Below are positions 33,441 to 41,015 of a DNA stretch of 64,000 nucleotides, one piece after another. The stretch lies in the NCBI GenBank assembly GCA_944325865.1, contig CALVBS010000005.1:140358-204357 (forward strand). Direction: 5' to 3'. The DNA is from Candidatus Gastranaerophilales bacterium (GTDB lineage Bacteria > Cyanobacteriota > Vampirovibrionia > Gastranaerophilales > Gastranaerophilaceae). Below the pieces are notes generated by a model, which was not told where the DNA came from, searched no databases, and was given only the letters and a program-made list of their open reading frames with translations. The stretch's first letter is position 1; each line of letters begins with the position of its first letter. Made by a program: the position numbers and the translations under genes.

Positions 33441-33878
33441 ATGGAAGATATTCTTTTGAAAATCAGAAAGTTTGTTCTTTCAAAAATTCTCGGGAGGAAG
33501 TATTACAGAACAGGCAAGTGTAATGCCTGCGGCAAGTGCTGCACAAAAATTTACGTCAAGCATTACAAACATGTTATTCAGGACGAAGAAGAATTTAAAA
33601 AATTACAATTTCTGCACAGATTTTATACATATTTGAAAGTTATAGATAAAGATGAGACCGGCCTTGTCTTTGAATGTACAAATCTGGATCCTGAGACTCA
33701 CAAATGTAAAATTCACAAAAAACGTCCTGGAATTTGCCGCCGATATCCTCAGGAAGAACTTTTTTCAATGGGCGGGGCTTTGTCTGATGATTGCGGGTAT
33801 AAAATGGTTCCGATAGAAAGTTTTGCTGAAGTATTTGCAAAAACGAAAAAGAAAAGAAAAAATAGCCCGACTGTCTAA
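33441..33878 (+). CDS. YkgJ-family Cys-rich (zinc/iron-chelating) protein
   Basis: The 145-residue product from the ATG at 33441 has the CxxCxxCC cluster CNACGKCC (about residues 27-34), a second set with ECTNLDPETHKCKIHKKRP and CRRYP, and a final Cys in SDDCGYK, the pattern of the YkgJ/UPF0153 family thought to chelate Zn or Fe. A basic C terminus (KTKKKRKNS) follows. I chose MEDILLKI because upstream codons are AT-rich and match nothing. TATCAT is 7 bases before this ATG, so it may be leaderless. The biochemical role of the family is unclear. Confidence 0.8.
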   Translation: MEDILLKIRKFVLSKILGRKYYRTGKCNACGKCCTKIYVKHYKHVIQDEEEFKKLQFLHRFYTYLKVIDKDETGLVFECTNLDPETHKCKIHKKRPGICRRYPQEELFSMGGALSDDCGYKMVPIESFAEVFAKTKKKRKNSPTV

Positions 33879-33900
33879 TGTATCCTGCCCGATTATCGTT

Positions 33901-33924
33901 TATTATCCATATAGTCGGATAATA
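33901..33924 (+). promoter_or_regulatory. 8-bp inverted repeat before a small secreted-protein gene
   Basis: TATTATCC and GGATAATA are perfect inverted repeats with an 8-base spacer, 15 bases before the ATG at 33939. It may be an operator or RNA hairpin. Confidence 0.35.
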
Positions 33925-33938
33925 GAAAAGGCGGTAGT

Positions 33939-34262
33939 ATGAAAAAGATTTTGATAATAATGATAATAATGCTGGGAGTAGGCACGGTTTCTCCGGGATT
34001 TGCAGTTTGCAGTCTAACCGGAGGGGCCTGCTCCGTACTTGATCAACCAAGTTTAAAAGAAAGGTATATTCCGGATAACCTGCAGGAGATGCAAAGGCCT
34101 GATGCTTTTGCCAGAGAGTATCAAAAGCCATATTATGATATGCTTATAAATACAGAAACACCTGAAACAGCCGGAATAAATGAAAGTCCTAATTATAACT
34201 CAAACTGTCAATTCGGAGTATGTCTGCCTGAAGAAAACGGACCTGCAGCACCGGTTGAATAG
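33939..34262 (+). CDS. Small secreted protein
   Basis: The 107-residue precursor has a classical signal peptide (MKKILIIMIIMLGVGTVSPG, cleavage near GFA). The mature part of about 85 residues has two Cys pairs, near VCSLTGGACS and NCQFGVC, that could form disulfides, a tyrosine-rich middle (AREYQKPYYDM) and an acidic, proline-containing end. AAAGGCGG lies before the ATG. No family is recognised. Export to periplasm or outer membrane is likely. Confidence 0.7.
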   Translation: MKKILIIMIIMLGVGTVSPGFAVCSLTGGACSVLDQPSLKERYIPDNLQEMQRPDAFAREYQKPYYDMLINTETPETAGINESPNYNSNCQFGVCLPEENGPAAPVE

Positions 34263-34265
34263 CAA

Positions 34266-35402
34266 TTATTCTATAGTGTAAACCTTTTTGTAATAAAGAA
34301 TAGCACCCATTGCAGTCAAGACGATATTCGGAGTCCAAGCCGCAAAGAATGCAGGAATGGCTCCGGCTTCGCCAAACGAAATTGACAGAGCTCTTATCAG
34401 GTAATATGCAAATATAATCAATATACTAAACAGAAAACCTCTGTTATATCTTACCCTCGGCGGAGTAATAGCAAGCGGAACACCGATAAGAACCAGAGCT
34501 ATTGTAGTAAGAGGCAATGCAAGTTTATCATAAAGTTCAATAACTACAACATTTCGCTGGCGTTCATCAACAGTATTAAGCTTAGTGGAAATAAACTTCA
34601 AAAGTTCCATAAAGTTCATCTCTTTTGCAATATTTTTATTAAGTTCTTTTGAAAGATCAAGTCCGAATTTAACATTAGAATCCTCAAAAAGAGTTGTATT
34701 TAACACTTTACCTTCTTGTCCAACAGTATAAACTGCACCTTTCCGGAAATCCCATCCGGAAGGTGAAGTTTTACCTTCTTCAGCTTGAAGAACCTGAATG
34801 GTCCCTTCTTTTGATGTATCTAAAACCGTGATATTATGCAGGGTTTTATCTTCACAATAGCCGACATAAAACAGTCGTTTAAGCATTCCGTCTTTTGAAA
34901 GTTCTTTAAATACAAAATTCTGCTTTCCGTCGGGAATGTTTTTCTGCCCCAGAGCCCACAAAGCCAAATCTTTTGACTGTCTGGACATAACCGGAACAAC
35001 GCTCTCATTGATTACAAAACTAAATATTGACATTAATATTGCAAAAACAAAAATAGGTTTTGCAATTCTGTTCAAACCAATTCCGCAAGCTCTCATTACC
35101 GTAATCTCTGATTTCAGGCTCAAACCGTTAAGCGTCATTACAGTTGCAAGCAAGACACCCATAGGGATTGTCATAACAATTACCTGCGGTAGGTTAAGGA
35201 TAATCATCATTAATGCGACTTTGAAAGGAATACCGAACAGTGAAATCTGTTTAATCAGAGTAATAAATGTATCTGACGCAAAAATAATTGACGAAAAGAC
35301 ACAAACCCCCATCAAAAACATTTCGCCTACCTGTTTTAAAATATATTTATCAAGTAAGGTAATACTTTTTATCTTCTGTTTAATTTTTTTCCTTACAGCC
35401 AT
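34266..35402 (-). CDS. LptF/LptG family permease (lipopolysaccharide export)
   Basis: LptF/G proteins form the inner-membrane channel of the Lpt ABC transporter that extracts LPS. The 378-residue protein has helices near residues 28-50, 66-90 and 102-125 at the N terminus (FLMGVCVFSSIIFASDTFIT-type), a large periplasmic beta-jellyroll in the middle (residues about 140-265), and three helices at the C terminus (LALPLTTIALVLIGVPLAIT; FLFSILIIFAYYLIRALSIS). This YjgP/YjgQ layout implies an outer membrane with LPS-like lipids. Only one permease gene is here; the partner must be elsewhere or the complex is homodimeric. It appears leaderless, with TTGCGT-17-TATCAT ending 6 bases before the ATG. Confidence 0.92.
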   Translation of the reverse strand: MAVRKKIKQKIKSITLLDKYILKQVGEMFLMGVCVFSSIIFASDTFITLIKQISLFGIPFKVALMMIILNLPQVIVMTIPMGVLLATVMTLNGLSLKSEITVMRACGIGLNRIAKPIFVFAILMSIFSFVINESVVPVMSRQSKDLALWALGQKNIPDGKQNFVFKELSKDGMLKRLFYVGYCEDKTLHNITVLDTSKEGTIQVLQAEEGKTSPSGWDFRKGAVYTVGQEGKVLNTTLFEDSNVKFGLDLSKELNKNIAKEMNFMELLKFISTKLNTVDERQRNVVVIELYDKLALPLTTIALVLIGVPLAITPPRVRYNRGFLFSILIIFAYYLIRALSISFGEAGAIPAFFAAWTPNIVLTAMGAILYYKKVYTIE

Positions 35403-35408
35403 GCCAAC

Positions 35409-35437
35409 ATGATAATTTAAACAAATATTTTACGCAA
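35409..35437 (-). promoter_or_regulatory. Leaderless promoter of the LptF/G gene
   Basis: Minus strand: TTGCGT, a 17-base spacer, TATCAT, then 6 bases (GTTGGC) and the ATG. This is a complete sigma-70-type promoter with the start of transcription expected at the start codon. Confidence 0.65.
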
Positions 35438-35508
35438 ACGAAAAAGTTGAAAAATTAAATAGCTGAACAGTTGCTTAATCAATTAAACAACCGTTCAACC
35501 ACTCATTT

Positions 35509-36480
35509 TTAGCCATTAAATTTTATTAACACTTTAAGAACGTCTTTTTCTTTATTCTTCTCAAAAGCTTCAATAGCATCATCAACAGAATAGATTTTTG
35601 AAATTAACGGAGAAAAATCAATTCTGTTCTTTTCGAGAAGTCTCAATGCAGCCCCGAACTGTCCGCAACGGGAACCGAGAACCGTAATTTCATCAATTAC
35701 GATTGGTGCAAGATTAAGTTCTTTTCCTGTTGCAACAGTACTTTTTAAAACAAGCACTCCGCGTGGTCTGGTTAATGCGAGCGAAGTTTCAAATCCTGAA
35801 ACTGAACCGGTTGCTTCGACAACAACATCATATTTCTTCTCTATAGGGAAATTTTGAAGTAAAGATGTTTTTACCCCTTGAGCTTTTGCGATATCAAGTT
35901 TGTTTTGATGTTTGCCAACCAGAGTTACGTCAAAATTCTGAGCGTTAAGAGTTAATGCCGTAATCAATCCGAGTTTTCCATCACCGAGAACTACAACTTT
36001 TTCAAAAGGTTTTATATGAAGCTGTTCTGTAATTTCACAAGCAGCGGCCAGCGGTTCAACAAAAACCACCTGCTCATCTGTTACATTATCCGGAACCTCA
36101 AAAAGAACCTCAAGCGGCATTGTAAAATATTCTGCAAAAACACCATCCTTTTGCCAGATACCTAAAGTGTGACGGTTCGGGCAGTGACGGTATAATTTTT
36201 CTGCACACCATGGACATTCCGGATCTTTACAACCATAACTGATTTCTGAAACAACACGTTTGCCCAGCAAAGATTGGTCTTCATCATTAATTTCTTCAAC
36301 AACTCCGACAGCTTCGTGGCCCAAAATCCCTTTATATCCCATATAACCTTTTGTAATCTCATAATCAGTATTGCAAATACCTGCAAGAGTAACTCTAACA
36401 AGAGCTTCACCCTTCTTCGGAACAGGTTTTTCGTAATCGGTTACAAGTTTAAGTTCATTATCAAATACAACAGCTTTCAT
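35509..36480 (-). CDS. Zinc-type alcohol dehydrogenase (MDR family)
   Basis: The 323-residue protein has the catalytic zinc ligands in AGICNTDYE (Cys about 38), GHEAVG (His/Glu near 59-60) and FVEPLAAACE; the structural-zinc loop retains Cys in CKDPECPWC and YRHCPN. The nucleotide fold VVVLGDGKLGL (near 165) binds NAD(P). It most resembles threonine/sorbitol dehydrogenase-like members; the substrate cannot be told. Two adjacent ATGs follow GAGAGG; I take the second (MKAVVFD) as better spaced. It is monocistronic, downstream of the cysE/pilin-remnant cluster. Confidence 0.88.
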   Translation of the reverse strand: MKAVVFDNELKLVTDYEKPVPKKGEALVRVTLAGICNTDYEITKGYMGYKGILGHEAVGVVEEINDEDQSLLGKRVVSEISYGCKDPECPWCAEKLYRHCPNRHTLGIWQKDGVFAEYFTMPLEVLFEVPDNVTDEQVVFVEPLAAACEITEQLHIKPFEKVVVLGDGKLGLITALTLNAQNFDVTLVGKHQNKLDIAKAQGVKTSLLQNFPIEKKYDVVVEATGSVSGFETSLALTRPRGVLVLKSTVATGKELNLAPIVIDEITVLGSRCGQFGAALRLLEKNRIDFSPLISKIYSVDDAIEAFEKNKEKDVLKVLIKFNG

Positions 36481-36522
36481 CATAAACCTCTCTTTCAATG
36501 AGATAATTTTATCATGAAAAAA

Positions 36523-36990
36523 TCACCACGGATAATCATCCGGTATTTCCCAATTATTTAACTGAATTGCCTTTGTACAATATCCGCAGTTTGTACAATT
36601 CTTCTTGCAAGCCCAATAACCGCTGCCGAGATGATCTCTCACTCCGTCCCAGTTTTTAATATACGGCTCAATAAAGGCTGTACTTTTTCTATTACCATTT
36701 ACACCGGCTTGAGCCTCTTTGACATACTGAAACTGAAACTTATTTCTCGGATTAATTTCACGTTTACCGTTAGCATAGTATGCAATATCACCACCATCAG
36801 AATCAATATTTGTACAAACAAGCCCTCCGTTTGCAATTCTGAAACAAATTACCTCCTGTACGGAAATCAACTCGCCCTCGTCAGAGTTATTAATACCTTC
36901 ATATTCTACAATGTCAGAATGTTTTATATAAGGGAATAAATATGTATTTAAAAACGCTTTCATTTTACTAAATAAAGCCTTAAATTTCAA
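36523..36990 (-). pseudogene. Headless pilin copy (tail type B) abutting cysE
   Basis: The frame encodes a pilin-like globular domain with no prepilin leader or hydrophobic helix. It begins inside what would be the mid-pilin region (MKAFLNTYLFPYIKH) and ends QLNNWEIPDDYPW, matching the QLNGWKIPDDYP end of the full pilin at 51440-52129. Internal landmarks also match (EPYIKNWDG with EPFKYSWDG). A TTG at 36990 overlaps the cysE stop by 4 bases; an ATG at 36963 is an alternative start without a ribosome site. It lies in the tyrS-cysE transcript. Probably a 5'-truncated relic or recombination donor. Confidence 0.65.
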
Positions 36991-37646
36991 CTTTGTTTCA
37001 TTTTACTTAATTCTTCTTTTAAATCCTGAACTTCATATTTTAATCTGTTAAGTTCGCATTTTATAGGATCAGGAATTCTGTTATGCATCAAAACTCCGTT
37101 TTCATCCCTTATTTTTCTGCGGACAACCCGTCCAGGAATTCCAACAACAGTTGAATACTCCGGAACATCTTCCACTACAACAGAACCGGCACCGACTCTT
37201 ACATAATCTCCGAGAGTAATATTCCCGAGCACCTTTGCACCAGCACCGACAATAACACCATGACCAAGCGTAGGATGGCGTTTCCCGTGTTCCTTACCGG
37301 TTCCGCCAAGCGTCACCTGCTGGTATATTAATACGTCATCTCCGATTACAGTTGTTGCACCGATAACAACACCCTCTCCATGGTCGATAAAAAATCTTCT
37401 GCCGATTTTTGCAGCAGGATGAATTTCTATACCCGTAATAATTCTTGTTATGTATGAAATAATCCGCGGAATCAACGGAATATGCCACTTGTACAATCTG
37501 TGGGCAAACCGGTATGCAATAAGTGCATGCAACCCCGGATAACAAAGAAGAATCTCCAATATGTTTTCCGCAGCAGGGTCTTTGTCATAGATTACCTGAA
37601 TATCCTCTTTTACTTTTGTTATTCCGCGTTTTAAAATTTTAAACAT
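36987..37646 (-). CDS. cysE: Serine O-acetyltransferase
   Basis: CysE acetylates serine with acetyl-CoA, the first step of cysteine synthesis. The 219-residue protein has an N-terminal helical domain (ENILEILLCYPGLHALIAYR) and a left-handed beta-helix of hexapeptide repeats (IHPAAKIGRRFFIDHGEGVV, then GATTVIGDDVLIYQQVTLGG) with the catalytic His in DHGEGVVIG and GKRHPTLG. It is a shorter SAT of the EpsC/anaerobe kind. It lies 1 base downstream of tyrS and is likely co-transcribed. Feedback control by cysteine is known for the family but cannot be seen here. Confidence 0.95.
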   Translation of the reverse strand: MFKILKRGITKVKEDIQVIYDKDPAAENILEILLCYPGLHALIAYRFAHRLYKWHIPLIPRIISYITRIITGIEIHPAAKIGRRFFIDHGEGVVIGATTVIGDDVLIYQQVTLGGTGKEHGKRHPTLGHGVIVGAGAKVLGNITLGDYVRVGAGSVVVEDVPEYSTVVGIPGRVVRRKIRDENGVLMHNRIPDPIKCELNRLKYEVQDLKEELSKMKQS

Positions 37647-37647
37647 T

Positions 37648-38871
37648 CTATTTTACCAGTTTAGCAAACTTTCTTTTTCCTGCCTGCAATACTACATCTT
37701 CCGTAAAGTTAAGAGTATAAGCCATATCGGTAATTTTTTCGCCGTCAAGTTTTACTCCGCCGCCCTGAATAAGACGTTTAGCTTCACCTTTACTCTGAAC
37801 AAATTTAAGTTCTACAAGCACATCAAGAATACCTTTTCCATTCATGCCGGAAACTTCTTCAATATCATCAGGAATTCCCTTATTTGATACTATATTTATA
37901 AAAGCCTCCTGTCCTCTTTTTGCACCGTCTTCTCCATGGTATTCAGCAGTAATCGTGTACGCAAGTTTCATTTTGATGTCACGAGGATTAACAGAACCAT
38001 CTGCAATCTGTTTATCTATAGCTTCAAGTTCTTCTTTTGTAGCATCTGTCAGTAAACTGAAATAACGTGAAATCATATGATCAGGAATACTCATCAATTT
38101 ACCGAACATATCAAATTCGGAATCAGTTAATGATATACAATGTTCAGGATAAGTTTTTGACATTTTAACAACGCCGTCTGTACCTTCCAGTAAAGGCAAC
38201 AGCATTACAAGCTGCGGATATTTCTTACCGTAAGCAGCCTGAATATCTCTTCCAAGAAGAGTGTTAAATCTCTGATCCGTTCCGCCGAGTTCTATGTCAG
38301 AATCAATTTCAACAGAATCATATGCCTGCATTAAAGGATAGAAAAATTCATGGATTGCAATAGGTTTACCTTCTGCGTATCTTTTGGCAAAATCATCACG
38401 TGTCATCATCTGAGCAACAGTAACCTGCGAGGCTAGTTTCAATAAATCAATAAAGCTCATTTTATGAAGCCAATCAGCATTATTAGTAACCTCTGCTTTT
38501 GATACATCAAGAACTTTCGACATTTGTTCAAAATAAGACTTAGCGTTTTCTTCAACCTGTTCTTTGGTTAATGCAGGTCTTGTTTCTGATTTTCCGGAAG
38601 GATCGCCGACCATTGCAGTCGCACCTCCGACAATCAAGACTATCTTATGCCCGAGATTTTGAAATTCTCTTAATTTCCTCATAACTACAGTGTGACCCAG
38701 ATGTAAGTCCGGACGTGTAGGATCCATACCCAGTTTTACTCTTAACGGAGTATTTGTATCGTGTGAATGCTGCAATTTCACAGCTAGTTCGTCAATTCCG
38801 CCCGGTAATACTTCCGCATTTCGTGTTAAATGTTTTGCCTGTTCCAAAAATTCCTGTCTTATCTCAACCAT
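37648..38871 (-). CDS. tyrS: Tyrosyl-tRNA synthetase
   Basis: Class I synthetase charging tRNA-Tyr. The 407-residue protein has the HIGH motif as HLGH in PDLHLGHTVV (about residues 52-61), the KMSKS motif as KMSKT (near 231-235) and a C-terminal S4 RNA-binding domain (FVQSKGEAKRLIQGGGVKLD). The MVGDPSGKSETRP segment is typical of the TyrZ-like branch. An AAGGAG site precedes the ATG. First gene of tyrS-cysE. Confidence 0.96.
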   Translation of the reverse strand: MVEIRQEFLEQAKHLTRNAEVLPGGIDELAVKLQHSHDTNTPLRVKLGMDPTRPDLHLGHTVVMRKLREFQNLGHKIVLIVGGATAMVGDPSGKSETRPALTKEQVEENAKSYFEQMSKVLDVSKAEVTNNADWLHKMSFIDLLKLASQVTVAQMMTRDDFAKRYAEGKPIAIHEFFYPLMQAYDSVEIDSDIELGGTDQRFNTLLGRDIQAAYGKKYPQLVMLLPLLEGTDGVVKMSKTYPEHCISLTDSEFDMFGKLMSIPDHMISRYFSLLTDATKEELEAIDKQIADGSVNPRDIKMKLAYTITAEYHGEDGAKRGQEAFINIVSNKGIPDDIEEVSGMNGKGILDVLVELKFVQSKGEAKRLIQGGGVKLDGEKITDMAYTLNFTEDVVLQAGKRKFAKLVK

Positions 38872-38982
38872 TTTTCTCTCCTTTTAGTATTTTTAATTGT
38901 AGCAAAAACAAAATTTCTTTACAAAATAGCAAAAAAATCTTATTTTATGTTTTGATAACAAAAAGCAGCGGAGAAAAATATT

Positions 38983-39507
38983 ATGAAAATATCATTTACC
39001 GGTATAAGAAATGCAAGCTATATATACGATTCCGATAAACAAAAGGGTATAAAAGCCTCTTACCTGAATGCTCAACTTAAAGATGACAAATATGGCAATG
39101 ACCTTACGGAATACAAAAAATTAATCAGTAAACACAGTGCATTTCAAAATCCTTACTACTCAAACTTTATTAATATAGCCAGCATAAATCACAAAGGAAC
39201 TAATGTAACCGTACTTAACGGAATTATTATTCCTGAACATAATAATTTTCTTCAGTTATTTGAATTTATAGCAAAACTTACAAAAAAAATTTCCGAAATG
39301 CCTGAAAAAGATATTATCCATGATGCAGGATATTTAAAAAATGATTATTCCGACTTGGGATTGCTATTAAACAGAAGAGTTTCAACTTCATTACAGCCAT
39401 ATGATAAAGATTGGAAAGAAAAAATTCATAATCCGGCTAGCATAAAAAAATGTGCAGGAAAAATTTTCAAAGGAATAGAAGCAGAAATGTTTGAATATTT
39501 TGCATAA
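38983..39507 (+). CDS. Hypothetical protein with N-terminal ISFTG motif
   Basis: This 174-residue soluble protein is not recognised. It starts MKISFTGIRNASYIYDSDKQ, with the ISFTG motif that recurs in variant form on other unknown proteins of this window. The rest is a mixed alpha/beta domain with KGTNVTVLNGIIIPEHNNF and a C-terminal helix ending EMFEYFA. GGAGA lies about 9 bases before the ATG. It is monocistronic with its own terminator. Confidence 0.7.
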   Translation: MKISFTGIRNASYIYDSDKQKGIKASYLNAQLKDDKYGNDLTEYKKLISKHSAFQNPYYSNFINIASINHKGTNVTVLNGIIIPEHNNFLQLFEFIAKLTKKISEMPEKDIIHDAGYLKNDYSDLGLLLNRRVSTSLQPYDKDWKEKIHNPASIKKCAGKIFKGIEAEMFEYFA

Positions 39508-39520
39508 GTTATAAAATATA

Positions 39521-39552
39521 AAAAGGCTGTTTATAAAATAAAACAGCCTTTT
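39521..39552. terminator. Bidirectional intrinsic terminator
   Basis: AAAAGGCTGTTT and AAACAGCCTTTT form a 12-bp stem around an 8-base loop between converging genes. Confidence 0.85.
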
Positions 39553-39564
39553 CTTTAATCTGTG

Positions 39565-39936
39565 TTATTGAAGAGAACTTAATTCAGCTCTCAATTCCGA
39601 AATTTCAGCCTGAAATTTTTCAATATACGGAACTCCGTCTTCATCATTTCCACCTTCCCGTAAAGCTCTGATGCATTTCAAATCTAAAGCATTGAGTTCT
39701 GTTTTTATTTCAGCAATTCTGTTTTCTTTAGCTTTTTGAGCAACCGAGTTTAAATAAGTTTCCGTATTTGATATATCAACCAGAGAACCGTTAGAAATTG
39801 TATATTTATCTCTATTTTCTTCAAAGGTTATGACATCTACTCCGGCAAGTTCTTTTGCCTCAGAAGGATATTCCCATGCACGGCTTAAATTATCACCGTA
39901 TTCATATAAACTGTTATTCTTAATTACATAAAACAT
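39565..39936 (-). CDS. Phage tail-fibre accessory-like protein
   Basis: The 123-residue product starts at the ATG overlapping the stop of the upstream tail-fibre-like gene (TAATG), with AAGGAG 9 bases before. A short beta-rich head (MFYVIKNNSLYEYGD) is followed by a predicted helical hairpin (AEIKTELNALDLKCIRALRE, then EKFQAEISELRAELSSL). This layout is seen in small phage proteins encoded right after tail fibres. Assignment rests on architecture and coupling to the neighbour; a dedicated chaperone role is inference. Confidence 0.55.
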   Translation of the reverse strand: MFYVIKNNSLYEYGDNLSRAWEYPSEAKELAGVDVITFEENRDKYTISNGSLVDISNTETYLNSVAQKAKENRIAEIKTELNALDLKCIRALREGGNDEDGVPYIEKFQAEISELRAELSSLQ

Positions 39937-40847
39937 TACTCTTCTCCTTTCACAGGTATAAATGACAATCTGCAGTTGCCGCTTGATACTTTGTACGTTG
40001 AACCCTTTGCAACAGGCATACACAAAGCGGACCAGCCTATATGCCCCTGTTGATGATAACCTATTGTATAAGATTTATTATCAATATACAGATATTTATA
40101 CTGGTTCTGCTGAGTTTCAGCAAAAGCAAAGGCATAACCGTTTACTGTTGCGGTGTAGTTTGTATTTACACCTTTTGATACCGTATTTGCATAATCAGGC
40201 ATTCCCATATTTATTATTGAGAAAATATCATTCTGCTTTAACAGCCCTGTAGGATTTACGACTTTCACGTTTTTAACGGTTTCTTCAGTATTTTCGTAAG
40301 TTGCAATTACGATTCCGGCAAATTCCTGCCAGCTTGCTAAATCAGTATCGTAAATATAATTTTTATTTTCAGTAATGTTATACCATATACCGCCTGAATA
40401 TACAGGAGTAATATTTGAACATTGGAATACCGGTTCAGTACCGATTTCATCTTCGGATACGTAAACACAATTTACCGTAGAATTTTTTGAAGTAGTCAAC
40501 AGTTCATCTTCTTCCACCGTATATTCAATACTTTTTAAGGTTCCGTCAGAATTTCTTCCGTTAGGAATGAGAACTTTTAAACCTGATTTTACAGTAATAG
40601 TATTTCCTGTATATGTGATGATACCATTAGGGGCTTCCACCACACAATTTGAGATAAGTGTAGTATTTTCAAGATTAATTCCGGCTCTATCTGAATTAAC
40701 ACCTGAAAGTGTCTCTTCGATTTTTGAATCCGTATATTCTTTATTCTCTGTAATCTGGTTTGCAAGAGCTATAAAATTTGCATTGACTTCCTGAGCTTTT
40801 GCTTTTGTACCGGGAATAAACGAATACGGAATGATAGAATTTGTCAT
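39936..40847 (-). CDS. Phage tail-fibre-like protein
   Basis: The 303-residue product begins MTNSIIPYSFIPGTKAKAQE and continues VNANFIALANQI, a start very common in phage receptor-binding and tail-fibre proteins. The rest is beta-rich with YSGGIWYNITENKNYIYD and a C-terminal domain with YHQQGHIGWSALCMPVAKGS, plausible as a trimerising tip. The ATG at 40847 has GGAAGG in front. No capsid, tail tube, integrase or lysis genes are around, so this is a relic or a domesticated fibre cassette. Confidence 0.6.
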   Translation of the reverse strand: MTNSIIPYSFIPGTKAKAQEVNANFIALANQITENKEYTDSKIEETLSGVNSDRAGINLENTTLISNCVVEAPNGIITYTGNTITVKSGLKVLIPNGRNSDGTLKSIEYTVEEDELLTTSKNSTVNCVYVSEDEIGTEPVFQCSNITPVYSGGIWYNITENKNYIYDTDLASWQEFAGIVIATYENTEETVKNVKVVNPTGLLKQNDIFSIINMGMPDYANTVSKGVNTNYTATVNGYAFAFAETQQNQYKYLYIDNKSYTIGYHQQGHIGWSALCMPVAKGSTYKVSSGNCRLSFIPVKGEE

Positions 40848-40971
40848 ATGCTTCCTTCCTATATAAAGCAAACTATGACAAATAAGGCGTATAAAATATT
40901 ATACAATGAGATTTCAAAAATCGTCAAGTTAACAGAAATATATCACCAAACATATTAATTTAATACAAATA

Positions 40972-41009
40972 ATAACGGGCAATAATCGTTATGATTTATG
41001 CCCGTTATA
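40972..41009. terminator. Hairpin downstream of the 1,294-residue gene
   Basis: ATAACGGGC and GCCCGTTAT form a 9-bp stem with a 19-base loop. It lies 7 bases past the stop of the large minus-strand gene; the T-run is weak. Confidence 0.55.
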
Positions 41010-41015
41010 AAATTA

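Noticed and set aside
33640..34131. Minus-strand 163-codon ORF opposite the YkgJ-like gene
   Set aside because: It overlaps two well-supported plus-strand genes and shows no domain or start signal.
39565..40847. A full prophage
   Set aside because: Only a tail-fibre-like pair is present; no integrase, capsid, portal, terminase or lysis gene lies in the neighbourhood.
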